DNA of 64,000 nucleotides from Isoetes taiwanensis (taxonomy: Eukaryota > Streptophyta > Lycopodiopsida > Isoetales > Isoetaceae): NCBI GenBank assembly GCA_021234155.1, contig JAJEKV010000010.1, positions 10,210,406-10,274,405 on the forward strand, in the 5' to 3' direction. Made by a program: the position numbers and the translations under genes. Each line of letters starts with the position of its first letter. Position 1 is the first letter of the stretch. This document shows positions 11,072-22,018 of this stretch, one piece after another. Below the pieces are notes generated by a model, which saw nothing but the letters and a program-made list of their open reading frames with translations, was not told the origin of the DNA and did not search any database.

Positions 11072-12560
11072 ACAGTGAAAATAAGCCAGTGATGCTTCCT
11101 CTCTCTAATATACACATATAAGCATAATATTTCCATAGGCAATGGCAACATCACCCGAAAATGCACGTGTTTGCGGAAAGAAAAACTAAGATTCTTTATG
11201 AGAAAAATGTCCACATCATACATGGTCAATGCAATTCAAAATTGCCTTCTGCCAAGTGAGAAACATTATCTTGTTCTTGGGTTAACCATCACAAAAGAAT
11301 GCTTGTAGTCAACTTTAGGTTACCAATTTAATATTTATAACCTGTCCCTGCTAAAAAATAATGCGTTAAGACAATACGTTTCCCTGTCAATCATTCCGCT
11401 ACTCTGAAGCTGCAAAAAATATGCTTCCACCAGAAATATGTTCCTCGTTAGTGGTAAACACATAGCCTCCTTGCTTTTCTGTTATTAAGCCTTTAATATG
11501 TAGAGTTGAGTGCCTCGTCTTTCTCCTAGCCCTCCACTTTTGTGCTAGTTATAAGCCCTAAAGACAATATGTCTAAAAACGAGAGAAGACGGCACGAAAA
11601 GGTACTACATAGCCCAGGTAACTTTCTAACAGGAATTGACAGAGCAAAGTATTTATAACAGATCGGCATGCAAGACACTACGATTACTTCTACAGGCACT
11701 TATTTAAAAACCCATGGGAAAGGTAGCTTCATGAACACACGCAGACAGAAAAACAGACACTGACCATGGTGTTCATAAGATAAGATGAACTACCATATCC
11801 CCATTCAATAACCGATTCTTTCAGGACATCACTACAGTTATAGTAAGAAGCTACCTGCAAATTCTAGTGATTTTTACCAGTAGAGGTTGATTTGCAAAAC
11901 CCAAATGGCTCCTTTGCATTTTTTGCAAACTGGTTTACCCTGAAAATAGAAAAAGATAATGGCAGATAAAGCATAATCAGAGCGACCTGTGACTATGTAT
12001 CGCGCTGAAACACACACGGTTTATGTAAACCAGCACTTTTTAATAAAGAAGAAGCTTCTAGAAGCTACTTAGTTTATGTAAACCGGCTTCCATGAATCCT
12101 TCTGCTCATACCCTTCAGAACAAACCAGCTTCAATAAAACTATAGAACAACCTGCCTCTCGGTTCTACCTGTGCAGCCGTCTGAATAACTAAGTAGAAAT
12201 CTCAGTAGAAATCTGCATGGCGAGGTATTGCCGCCGCCTTGCTTTCTGTCGCCGCTCTCTCTATAAAAGGAAACGTTATTTGCATCCCCGTTCGTATTTA
12301 TCCAGGACGACTGGGTTCAGATTCTTCTCGCAATCAACCCCACGCTTTAATCGGCACTCAATCTCCGCTAGGGTTGATGTGCCGCCTTCTCCTCCCTTTT
12401 ATACGAAGATAAAAGAGCTTTCTGTATCATTCAAGAAGGCGCCAAGATGTTTCTAGAAACAGACTCCATCTTCTATCTTCTAGTACCTTCCATTTATAGT
12501 GACCATTGAAAAATCTATATTTTATGTTCAATTATAGAACATTCCAGAATCTATCTTATT
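11072..12560. other. Non-coding stretch, possible 5' region of the LWD-like fragment
   Basis: No ORF with recognisable similarity. A partial echo of the LWD-like sequence (CCCCATTCAATAACCGATTC) is at about 11800-11820, matching 10625-10645. The 12200-12470 part is GC-richer and looks like a promoter/5' UTR for the minus strand (see 12395). Confidence 0.35.
12395..12403 (-). promoter_or_regulatory. Candidate TATA box, minus strand
   Basis: The minus strand reads GTATAAAAGGGAGG, followed by a GC-rich leader-like stretch toward 12200. It could be the promoter of the LWD-like fragment about 1.5 kb downstream, with a 5' UTR intron between. That link is inference. Confidence 0.3.
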
Positions 12561-13069
12561 ATAATTATATGTTAGAGATAAGGGTACTAGCATGTGAGGT
12601 TTGGTGCATACCCTAATCCCCTTTGTTCATTGAAAAGGGAAGGGGTCAAGATGTGGCCATGTCATGGGGGGACATCCATAGGTCATGGATGTAGTCATGC
12701 ATGGGCATGCACTATACATATGGGTCATCGCATCAAAGGGGAAGGCAAGATCTTGGCCGTCAAATGTGGCTTGGAAGTTGCACAGAGGGCACAATTAGGG
12801 CACTTGATATTAGCCATTGATTCGATCAAAGAGGGCAGAATCTTAGCCATTGATTCGTAATTGAAAGGTGCACACAAATATGGAAATGATGTTGTGGCAA
12901 TGCATTTATTAAGAAGCATTCTATGAAGCTTCTTTTTTTTTTTTTTTTTTTGCCTCGGCTTTAAACGGCCGTAGATTGCAATCAGAATGTTAGACAAAAG
13001 TGAATTCCATACCCTTGGATTCCTCTCGTTGAGAGTTTTCTAAGGGTAGTCGCAGATCCATTGCAGTCG

Positions 13070-13205
13070 GTCAGGCCTGTCAAGTCATTACATGAGATGT
13101 TAAGCATGGCCTCGATACGGATGTTGGTATCGTACCTTCAAGAGGTCATGGATCGGTGGGATCAGCTACGTCGTCGGGCACTTGCCTGACATGTGTATAC
13201 ATTTT
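13070..13205 (+). mobile_element. LINE-B 3'-end fragment
   Basis: GGTCAGGCCTGTCAAG...GGTCATGGATCGGTGGGATC...GGGCACTTGCCTGACATG aligns with 8067-8200 of LINE-B, that is, the end of ORF2 and start of its 3' UTR. It sits between two copies of the flanking repeat block. Confidence 0.75.
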
Positions 13206-13599
13206 CTCATGGTGCATCCATAGGTCATAGATGTAGTCATGCATGGGCACGCACTATACATATGGGTCATCGGATCAAAGGGGAAGGCAAGATCTTGGCT
13301 GTCAAATGTGGCTTGGAAATTGCACGGAAGGCACAATTAGGGCACTTGATATTAGCCATTGATTCGATCAAAGAGGGCAGAATCTTGGCCATTGATTTTC
13401 AATTGAAGGTGCACACAAATATGAAAATGATGATGTGGCAGTGGATTTATTAAGAAGCTTTCTATGAAGCTTCACTTTTTTTTTATTTCGCCTTGCAACG
13501 AGAATGTCAGACAAAAGTGAGGCCCATACCGTTGGATTCCTCTTGTCGAGAGCTTTCTAACGGGTAGTCATTGGGCATCGTTCTGTCACTATTAGAATC

Positions 13600-14550
13600 A
13601 ATGTGGCTAAATTTTGTGGATCTTTGTGGAAAGTAAGGGAATCTTAGAATTTTATGGCATCTATGTAACTCAAGAGAATCTACGACAATCTTCATATGAT
13701 CTAGGTGAATCTTGATGGAATATCAAGAATTCTAAGGGAATCTAGTAGAATTTTGGGGAATCTTGGGATAGTCTTTTGGAATCTAAGGGAATATCAAGAG
13801 AATCTAATGGAATCTCAAGAGAATCTTAGGGAATCTAAGAAAATCTTCACAAAATCTTTTAAAATGTTTGGGAATTTAGGGGTATCTCAAGAGATATCTA
13901 GGGAATCCATGGGAATCTCAAGAGAATCTTAGAATTTTACGAAATCCATAGTAATCTATCGTTTTCATCGCCATTGAAGCTAATGTGGTCAAATTTTAAG
14001 AATCTTTGTGGAATCTTAGGGAATATTAGAATTTCAGACAATTTATAGAAATTAAGAGAATCTAGGAGAATCTTCATAGGATCTAGGGAGTCTTGATGGA
14101 ATCTTAGTAGAATTGAGAGGAATCTTCATAGAATCTAAGGGAATCTAGGAGAATCTTCATAAAATCTTGGAAAATCTGAAGGAAGCTTGGGATAATCTTT
14201 GGGAATCCAATGGGAGTCTTAAGAGAATCTTAAGGAGTCCATGAGAATCTCAAGAGAATATTTGGGAACCTAGCGAAATCCAAGGGAATATTCATAAAGT
14301 CCTTGAGAATTTAGGGGAATCTTGATGGAATTTTAGAGAATCTAAGGGAATCTAGGGGAATTTAATGTCTTTATATAATTTTGGAGAACCTAGTGGAACC
14401 TTCACAAAATCTTGTAGGATCTACGGGAGTCTAATGGAATCAAGGAAAATCTAAATAGAATCTTGAAGAATCTAGTTGAATCTTGGGATAATGTTTGGGA
14501 ATCCAGGGGAATCTCAAGAGGATCTTAAGGAATCTATGGGAATTCATTGC
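13600..14550 (+). repeat. GGAATCT-rich minisatellite, copy A
   Basis: About 950 bp of degenerate tandem units built on GGAATCT with AAG/AAGAG spacers (for example AAGGGAATCTAGGAGAATCT). Strongly purine-biased on the plus strand. The same satellite is at 15806-15985 and 20440-21400. An open frame over 13705-13932 is a by-product of the repeat, not a gene. Confidence 0.85.
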
Positions 14551-15057
14551 CATTTGACCATGATGGACTCGCATATTCTATTGATATTAACAAATCTTTA
14601 TTACATTCATTTCCATTGCACCACTATAGACTTGTAAATTCGGTTGATATTAAACAAACCATTATAGCTTAATGCACTGCAAAGACAATGTTCGCAAGTT
14701 TGACATATGTGATATAATTTCATCGAATTGAGTAGAGATGACATGGAATATCAAATATGTTTACAAAAGTTTAAACCATTGTGGACTTAAAAAAGTTCAA
14801 GGCACTTATGGATTTGTATCACTAAATCATTATACACATGCAATATAAGCATAATCCTAGTACTTCGCAAGTTTGATATACGTGATCCCAAACATCAAAC
14901 TCAAGTAATCCTATATTAACACCAAACAAAATTAACATTAACAATGCAATGAAGAAAATTAACTTTAACATTGCAACAAAAAGAACCTTTTAGCTATGTG
15001 GCAACAGTAAACATACCTATATTGCACAAAAAGAAAACACACTTGGATAACATTTGG

Positions 15058-15304
15058 AGTCTTATTGTTTTATGGTATCAGAGCGTGAGGAAAAACGAAG
15101 AGATCAAGAAGAGGTGTTTGAATCAGGCAGTGTTGTATAATGGCGAAGCTTCAAATGGATCTCAAGAATTTGGAGAAGCTTGATCATTCTAATGCTGCTG
15201 TGTGGTTTTGGAAAATGCAACCAGTGTTGGAAGAAAGAGATGTGTGGGATGTGGTGAGTGGGGCTGAAACAAAACCCCAAGTTACAGGGACCAATAGCAG
15301 AGAA
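15058..15304 (+). pseudogene. Ty1/copia retrotransposon fragment: PBS and start of gag
   Basis: A tRNA-iMet primer-binding site TGGTATCAGAGC (15073-15084) is followed by an ATG at 15140. That frame reads MAKLQMDLKNLEKLDHSNAA then VWFWKMQPVLEERDVWDVVS, matching the copia gag start 'KLDGSNY..W...M...L.....W.VV'. It stops at the (AGAAT)n array. Upstream sequence up to about 15056 belongs to repeat copy A (it matches 22725-22790), so the LTR is missing. Pol is absent too. Confidence 0.8.
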
Positions 15305-15426
15305 TAGAATAGAATAGAATAGAATAGAATAGAATAGAATAGAATAGAATAGAATAGAATAGAATAGAATAGAATAGAATAGAATAGAATAGAATAGAAT
15401 AGAATAGAATAGAATAGAATAGAATA
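15301..15426 (+). repeat. (AGAAT)n pentanucleotide microsatellite
   Basis: About 25 perfect AGAAT units. The segment just after it (15430-15475, GTCCACGGAGACCAATTGGC) matches 26440-26490, where a degenerate ATTCTT repeat (opposite strand) also adjoins it. The array and flank may therefore travel together as part of one element. Confidence 0.9.
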
Positions 15427-15439
15427 GATAGAATGTAAT

Positions 15440-15805
15440 CGTCCACGGAGACCAATTGGCCTATGGGACCCAAACCAAGAGAGCAGCAACTGTCAGAAAA
15501 GAAAAGGAAGCAATTTTAAGTTGTAATGAGTTACCTACAGCAGCATCCTATTTGGACATATGACCCGCACACCACACCAAGATTAGTGCTTATTGGTCTG
15601 CCCTGAGGGATGCACTTATACAAAAAGGAGTATGCCAGGTGCAGGCAGAGGGTGGCCAAAAATAACATCGTACACCAATGGGGTTTGGCCAAAATGTTAA
15701 AAAAGCAACCCAGGAAGTTCTGAAAAGGACTTAAGTAAAGGGAAGAGGGAATAGAAAACCAGAGAATCCACCACACGATATCGTAGGAGCCGAATGAGAG
15801 AAATA
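15440..15805. other. Non-coding, unassigned
   Basis: No recognisable gene. Bounded by the microsatellite on the left and the duplicated minisatellite end on the right. It may be the remainder of the copia fragment or of the microsatellite-linked element. Confidence 0.3.
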
Positions 15806-16105
15806 TATAATTTTGGAGAACCTAGTGGAACCTTCACAAAATCTTGTAGGATCTACGGGAGTCTAATGGAATCGAGGAAAATCTAAATAGAATCTTGAAG
15901 AATCTAATTGAATCTTGGGATAATGTTTGGGAATCCAGGGGAATCTCAAGAGGATCTTAAGGAATCTATGGGAATTTATTGCCATTTGACCATGATGGAC
16001 TAGCATATTCTATTGATATTAACAAATCTTTATTACATTCATTTCCATTGCACCACTATAGACTTGTAAATTTGGTTGATATTAAACAAATCATTATAGC
16101 TTAAT
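15806..16105 (+). repeat. Direct duplication of 14374-14675
   Basis: The text TTTTGGAGAACCTAGTGG through ATTATAGCTTAATGCACTGC is repeated almost exactly. The two copies flank the copia fragment and microsatellite. Differences are a few single bases. Confidence 0.85.
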
Positions 16106-16245
16106 GCACTGCAATACCACTGCCCATGCTTAAATTCAACATTTAACATGTGCACAAAGTACAATGTAGCAACAGCTTGATAGAAGGAAGTTTTAACACA
16201 TGTAAGCATATCCGGCTGATATTTAAAATATCTGGTTAGGTTACA

Positions 16246-16990
16246 TAAAAAACTACAAATTTCTAGTTTAGAAAATTCTAATCTGGAGGCCTGCTCAAGA
16301 TTGGGTAACCATAAAATACATCAATTATTCTTAAATTCAACATTTAACATGTGCACATTACATAAAAAACTACAAATTTCTAGTTAAGTAAAATTCTAAT
16401 CTGGAGGCCTGCTCAAGAATGGGTAACCATAAAATGCATCAATTATTCTTAAATTCAACATTTAACATGTACGCAGTGAGGAATGGGTAAAATGCATTAA
16501 GAGCCTCACGTACCCACATAAATTTGCAGCCCAAATTGTAAAAAAGCAAGTGGTAGCACATAAGACACTTGAAAGGTTACTTTCGGCATTTCGACACAAA
16601 TTGTTCATTGAATTATTTGTACTACCAATACATTATTCTAAGAGAACACATGCAAGTGAATGGGTCCACACATTGAGTTGGGTAAGGGTGCTTTCAGATG
16701 GACGGACGGACCTGGATGAGGTCAGGCCCTGGTCCAAAAGTAATCGTCGGGATTACTTTCAAAATGAGATTCTTAACCTCAGGCACTCAGTTTCTTAGCT
16801 CATGGGAACATCAGAATAGCAGACCAGACCTTCGGGAAACCTGGAGGTTTTCTGGAGGTTTTCTGCCCATGGGAAAGCACCCTAAGACATCACGATAAAT
16901 TCTAATCTGGAGGCCTGCTCAAGAATGGGTAACCATATAATGCATCAATTATTCTTAAATTCAACATTTAACATGTGCGCAAAGTACAAT
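16246..16990 (+). repeat. About 115 bp repeat in three copies, one split off by a MITE-bearing segment
   Basis: The unit AATTCTAATCTGGAGGCCTG, then TGGGTAACCATAAAATGCAT, then TTAAATTCAACATTTAACAT occurs at about 16273-16350, 16388-16470 and 16898-16975. Between copies two and three lies 16475-16897, which contains the MITE at 16686. Confidence 0.8.
16686..16882. mobile_element. Tourist/PIF-Harbinger-like MITE
   Basis: 197 bp with terminal inverted repeats GGGTGCTTTC...GAAAGCACCC, flanked by the 3 bp duplication TAA (16683-16685 and 16883-16885). TAA/TTA duplications and G-rich short TIRs are typical of PIF/Harbinger MITEs. No coding capacity. Confidence 0.75.
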
Positions 16991-17370
16991 GTAGTGAGGA
17001 ATGTGATATTTAATATATGCAAGGTCCGTAGTTTGGATTATCCACATATCTGTAGACTTCCCATTTGGCTTATTGAATATATATATAGATAGATGCCCAT
17101 TTCTTAGCATGAAATACATGCATACTTAGGAAGGTCATAGCTTCACTTAAAGTGGCACTTGGAAGGAATATATTTAGAAGTCATAGGAAGGAATGCCACA
17201 CCGCCTTTGTCATCTGCATATTAAGATAGGATGCAGTTAAAACGTGGAGTACACAGTAAAGAAAACGAAACAAAACAAAAGGAACTCTCTTTACTTTTAA
17301 ACGTTTTAACCGTTGCTGCTGGAACAGCTGAACAAAAGCCAAGATGAATGTCAGATCCGAAATGACTAAC

Positions 17371-18413
17371 TTAACTTGATTGAAGCAGTTGAAGTCTATT
17401 ACCCTCTAAGTCTTGAGTGTCGTATCCATCAAAATCAGTGAGGATCTTCTCTTTTGGTACTCCCTTTTTCATCAGGATGTCGGTTATGTACTGTGCGAAA
17501 CTTGGTGAGAGTTTTTAGCAACATCTTATACGGTCATATCAGAAAAACAAACGCTAAGTTACCTTCTGTTCTTCCTTTGATGCACAAAGGAGCGCCCCAG
17601 TTGCTTGTGGTTCAACGATGTTCAGTTCTATTGTACCCTGCGAATCAGACATTAACAAGTAACTTATTTATATTTCTGTGGATTCTATCTAAGTCTCCTC
17701 CAATCTTTGGATGCGTTACCTCCTTACAAGGGATGATCTCCACACCCAGACTCTTCCATTCCTTGTACTTCTCCTGTCAATGAAAGGAAAATGTATGAAG
17801 CCTGTTCGGAAGTTAAGTTACATATTCCATGCAGAAGATTACTTACAGCATATGGGAGTTGATCTGATGATCCATATAAATGGTACAGAGTAACAGAGTA
17901 AAATGGTGGTAATTTTTCCAAACCCTGCTCTATGACTGCTCGCATGGTGCTAAAAGCGAGAGAAGGAACGTTTTGGTGCTGAAAAGTATATTAAGAGTTA
18001 AGTAAGTTAGCGTACCTGATACCGAAGCCACTGGCAAATAAAAGGAGGGTGTTGACATCGGTGAGTTTAGGAAGATCAAATCCCTTAGACTCCGGTGGAA
18101 ATACGATCAGAACCTGGTCGCCAATCTTACTGTTGATAAGATCATCAGCTGTGCTATCTGGGACATCGTGGATCAGAAATTCCATGCTATTGCATGGAAA
18201 AAGCGAAGGAGCAGAGGCCACGAAGAAGTAAGCTGGTTTGTGGCCTGGATGCTTAGAGAGCATTACATACTGGCCAGGTGTAGTATATTTGTAGCTCGCT
18301 TCTGGCGGAAGGGATAGCGTGAGATTATAATACCCATCTTTGGCTTCACGAACAATGCCTTCGATTTTGGCAATGTATTCAGGAGAAAGAATGCAGCCAG
18401 GACGAAAGGCCAT
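17371..18413 (-). CDS. FAD/NAD(P)-binding oxidoreductase-like protein (pKIWI502 / At1g15140 type), five exons
   Basis: Exons 18413-18016, 17949-17847, 17773-17720, 17637-17563 and 17490-17371 all have GT-AG borders and join in phase to 249 codons. Introns are only 66-82 bp. The product follows plant 'fruit protein pKIWI502' ferredoxin-reductase-fold proteins: a FAD-type beta barrel with PGQYVMLS and PAYFFVASAP, the NAD(P)-site loop LLFASGFGIS then MRAVIEQG (family: FATGSGISPIRS.IE), YKEWKSLGVEIIP, TGALLC and ILMKKGVPKEKILTDF. Odd points: no obvious transit peptide, although relatives are plastid proteins; about 20 residues (the 'SQPD..W.G..GYVQ' loop) are missing between exons 3 and 4; and GSG has become GFG. 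It could be a short functional paralogue or an early pseudogene. The TATA box and clean splicing favour a real gene; the missing loop argues for altered activity. Confidence 0.7.
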
Positions 18414-18463
18414 TTCAAAAGCAACTCATACAAAGGTGCAAACTGCAGAAGCAACTAGCTCCA

Positions 18464-18472
18464 TTTTTATAT
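18464..18472 (-). promoter_or_regulatory. TATA box of the oxidoreductase gene
   Basis: The minus strand reads GATATAAAAATGG, about 50 bp upstream of the ATG at 18413. That would place transcription start about 20-25 bp before the start codon. Confidence 0.5.
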
Positions 18473-18639
18473 CAAAACCAACACTAATCTGACGGCTTAG
18501 ATCTTTTTAAAGCAAGTGATTTGGCACTCCCGTGCCCTTTGATTTCTCGGTCTAGTAGACGCCGCATTCTTAATGTAGACGTAAAAACACTCCAGTGCCG
18601 TGTTACGTGAAAACACTCGTGCTAGTACTTCCTAGGAAG

Positions 18640-19910
18640 TATCATAAGGGACTTGACTAGCACATTAGTAGATCTTCTCGTGACATTCAAATTATTATTG
18701 GATTCCTAGGCCTCTATAATTGACATAGCCCCACTACATTGTTGCAGGTCTTGTCTTGCAATGTTTTTATTAAGACCACCTGGAATACGTGGATAAAATC
18801 GATCACTAGATATTTATCCATGCCCCAAACAGAGGTATTTACCCAATCTACAATTCCATCACAAGCCACATGGCACATTTCATAATCTGAATTTGGGCTT
18901 TTATTGGCTTCTGTTCAAACCCCAATTTCCAATTAATACCTGAAACATCCAGATATCTCTACAAAGTAATGAATTATATCTATATTACAAAGCCTTACTA
19001 GCTAAAGAGACAAGCTTGTCATATGTTCTTATCGAGTTCACATGGAAGCACATATAGGTGGTTGGCATTGTAATTATGATATGCAAGCAAGAGTTACAAA
19101 AGCAGTCAAGAGGCGGTCATTATTTTTGGCAATTGTTACCCCACCATAGGTTCAAATAGTATATGCATAGGGCTATGCGGGGAAGTCAAATTTCTTTGAT
19201 GTAACTTAACTTACTTACCTCCTTTAGATACTCTTTGATGGATTTTCTTCATGAAAAACGTGCTTATTGATGTAATGTGAATGCCCCATTCGTAAGGTTG
19301 GCTTTTGGGCCTCTATAATTGAAGGGATCCGACTAACACAGTAGCAGGTCTTCTCAGGACATTCAAAACTAAGATTGGATTCTTAAGCCTCTATAATTGA
19401 GGTGGCCTGACTACGTTGTTGCAGGTCTTATCCTGCAATTGGATTATGTTTTTATTGAGACCACATGGAATAAGTGCATAAAATGGATTACTTGATATTT
19501 ATTCATGCCCCGAAGAGGTATTTACTCAACCTAAAATTCCATTACAAGCCACATGGCACATTCCATAGTTTGAATTCAGGCTTTTATTGGCTCCTATTCA
19601 AGTCTCAATTTCAAATAATACCTAAAACATCCCGATATCTTTGCAAAGTCTTGAATAAATTAGATTTATATTACAAAGTCTTACTAGCTATAGAAAACGC
19701 TATCATATGTTTTTATCGGGTTCATGTAGAAGCACATATAGGTGGTTGCAATTGTATTTATGATAGGCAAGCAAATGCTATAAAAGAGGCAGTCACCATT
19801 TTTGTCAATTGTTACTCCATAGTAGGTTTAAAAGTTTGGACATGTGATAGAGTACATGCATAGGGCTACGTAAGGAACTCATATGTTATTTGCAAAAATG
19901 ACTTTGAAGG
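18640..19910 (+). repeat. About 0.65 kb repeat in tandem duplicate
   Basis: 18690-19180 and 19310-19890 are diverged copies of each other. Shared blocks are GGATTC.TA.GCCTCTATAATTG, TTGTTGCAGGTCTT.TC.TGCAATT, CAAGCCACATGGCACATT and AAGCACATATAGGTGGTTG. The end of the unit is also at 9117-9330. No gene seen; an open stretch at 19474-19863 is not recognisable and is not conserved between the copies. Confidence 0.75.
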
Positions 19911-20439
19911 TTGAAATTACTAGAAGCTTCATATCATAATACATATAAGGGTACTAACATGTGAGGTTTGGTGCATACCACATCCATGCATTCCCATGGA
20001 TGTCCACCCTAATCTCATTCGTCCGTTGAAAAGGGGAGTGGTCAAGATGTGGCCATATCATGGGGGGCATCCATAGGTCATGGGTAAAGTCATGCATGGG
20101 CATGCACTATGCGTATGGGTCATCAGATGAAAGGGGAAGACAAAATCTTGGCCATCCAATGTGGCTTGGAAGTTGTATGGAAGGCACAATTAGGGCACTT
20201 GGTATTAGCCATTGATTCGATCAAAGAGGGCAAGATCTTGGCCATTGATTTTCAATTGAAAGATGCACACAAATATGAAAATAATGATGTGGCATTGCAT
20301 TTATTAAGAAGCTTTCCATGAAGCTTCATTTTTTTTTTGTGTCGCCTTCAAATGGCCGTAGATTGCAATGGGAATGTCAAACAAAAGTGAGGCACATGCC
20401 TTGGATTCCCTTTGTCGAGAGCTTTCTAAAGTGTGGCCA

Positions 20440-21400
20440 TTTGGCATCGTTCTTTAGAATCAATATGGCCAAAATTTTGGAATCTTTGTGGAATGTTAGG
20501 GAATCTTAGAATTTTACAACATCTATGTAATTCAGGAGAATCTATGATAGGGGAATTGATGGAATCTCAAGAAATCTAGGGAAATCTAATAGAATCTTAG
20601 GGAATCTTGGGATAATCTTTGGGAATCTCAGGGAATATCCAGAGGATCTTAGAGAATCTATGGGAATCTCAAGAGAATCTTTGGGAACCTCAGGAAATCT
20701 AAGGAAATCTTCACAAAATCTTTTAAAATGTTTGGCAATCTGGGGGTATCTTGAGAGATATCTAGGGAATCCATGGGAATCTCAAGAGAATCTTATAATT
20801 TTACAAAATCCATGGTAATCTATTGTTTTCATCGCCATTGAAGTTGATGTGGTCAAATTTTAAGAATCTTTGTGGAATCTTAGAGAATCTTAGAATTTTA
20901 CGCAATTTATAGAAATTAAGAGAATCTAGAAGAATCTTCATAGGATCTAGGGAATCTTGATGGACACTCAATAGAATTGAGGGGAATCTTCATAGGATCT
21001 AAGGGAATCTACATAAAATCTTGGAGAATCTAAAGGAAGCTTGGGATAATCTTTGGGAATCCAATGGGAGTTTAAGGAGTCCATGAGAATCTCAAGAGAA
21101 TGTTTTGAACCTAGAGAAATCCAAGGGAATATTTATAATTCCTTGAGAGTCTAGGGGAATCTTGATGGAATTTTAGAGAATCTACGGGAATTGTTGGGAA
21201 TCTAGGGGAATCTAATGTCTTCATATGATTTTGGAGAACCCAGGGAAACCTTCAGAAAATCTTGGAGAATCTAGGGGAGTCTAATAAAAATCAAGGAGAA
21301 TCTAAATAGAAACTTGGAGAATCTAGAGGAATCTTGGGATAATGTTTGGGAACCCAGGGGAATCTCAAGAGGATCTTAGGGAATCTATGGAAATTCATTG
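20440..21400 (+). repeat. GGAATCT-rich minisatellite, copy B
   Basis: About 960 bp of degenerate GGAATCT-based tandem units, colinear with 13600-14550. It includes matching irregular landmarks (GAAGTTGATGTGGTCAAATT at 20840 and the counterpart at 13976), so it was duplicated with the unit rather than arising independently. Confidence 0.85.
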
Positions 21401-21646
21401 CCATTTTACCATGATGGACTCGCAAATTTTATTGATATTAACAAACCTATTTTCCATTGCACCACTATAGACTTGTAAATTCGATTGATATTAAATAAAC
21501 CATAATGCACTGCAAACACAAGGTTTCGCAAGTTTGACATATGTGATATAATTTCATCGAATTGAGTAGAGACGACATGGAATATCAAATATGTACAAAA
21601 GTTTAAAGCACTATGGACTGACAAAAGTTCAAACCAATTATGGAAT

Positions 21647-21967
21647 GGGTAAAAGCATGTTAGGGTGTCCCTTAAAAAGTATTATTTAGTGACTAAAAAA
21701 GTACCTAAAAAGGTACCCAGGACTGGGTACTGGGTACCCGTGTAATATCTCAATAAAAGTTACATTTTAGAACTTTTATATATATTTTGGTCTCCGGTAG
21801 CATTATCTTTATCTTAACTTTGAATATTAATGTGTCCTTGACTTTTATTTTGGACCTTTGTACTAGTTTTAAGGAAAATAAAAATGAGAAAGTACCCAGT
21901 TCGGAAGTACCTAGTGTATGTACTTTTGCAGGTTCCAAAAGTGGTACACCCTAACATGCTTTTACCC
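21647..21967. mobile_element. MITE with 22 bp perfect terminal inverted repeats
   Basis: 321 bp. The left end GGGTAAAAGCATGTTAGGGT (continuing GT) is the exact reverse complement of the right end. It is flanked by GAAT on both sides (21643-21646 and 21968-21971). Copy A of the surrounding repeat has an uninterrupted site at about 14805 (TTATGGATTTGTATCACT), which confirms the insertion. An apparent 4 bp duplication does not point clearly to one superfamily. Confidence 0.85.
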
Positions 21968-22018
21968 GAATTGTATCACTAAATCATTAATCGCATCGAT
22001 CCGAGACATCGGATCGCC

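Larger units (their letters stand above)
12560..15045 (+). repeat. Large dispersed repeat unit, copy A
   Basis: Matches 19925-22790 in the same order. It starts with GGTACTAGCATGTGAGGTTT, then a block near CATGCATGGGCATGCACTAT, then the GGAATCT minisatellite, TTGACCATGATGGACTCGCA, TTCGCAAGTTTGACATATGT and AATTAACATTAACAATGCAA. Part of the first block is repeated inside this copy (12655-12960 and 13205-13500) around a LINE-B 3' fragment. No coding sequence. Copy A is the 'empty' allele for two insertions present in copy B (21647 and about 22019). Confidence 0.75.

Noticed and set aside
13705-13932. Open frame in the GGAATCT minisatellite
   Set aside because: It is a by-product of the repeat unit; the amino acids are a simple repetition and there is no homology.
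15184-15489. 100-codon minus-strand frames made of FYSIL repeats
   Set aside because: Translation of the (AGAAT)n microsatellite, which is open because five-base units cycle through three frames without a stop on that strand.
19474-19863. 129-codon plus-strand frame
   Set aside because: It lies in the duplicated non-coding repeat and is not conserved in the parallel copy.
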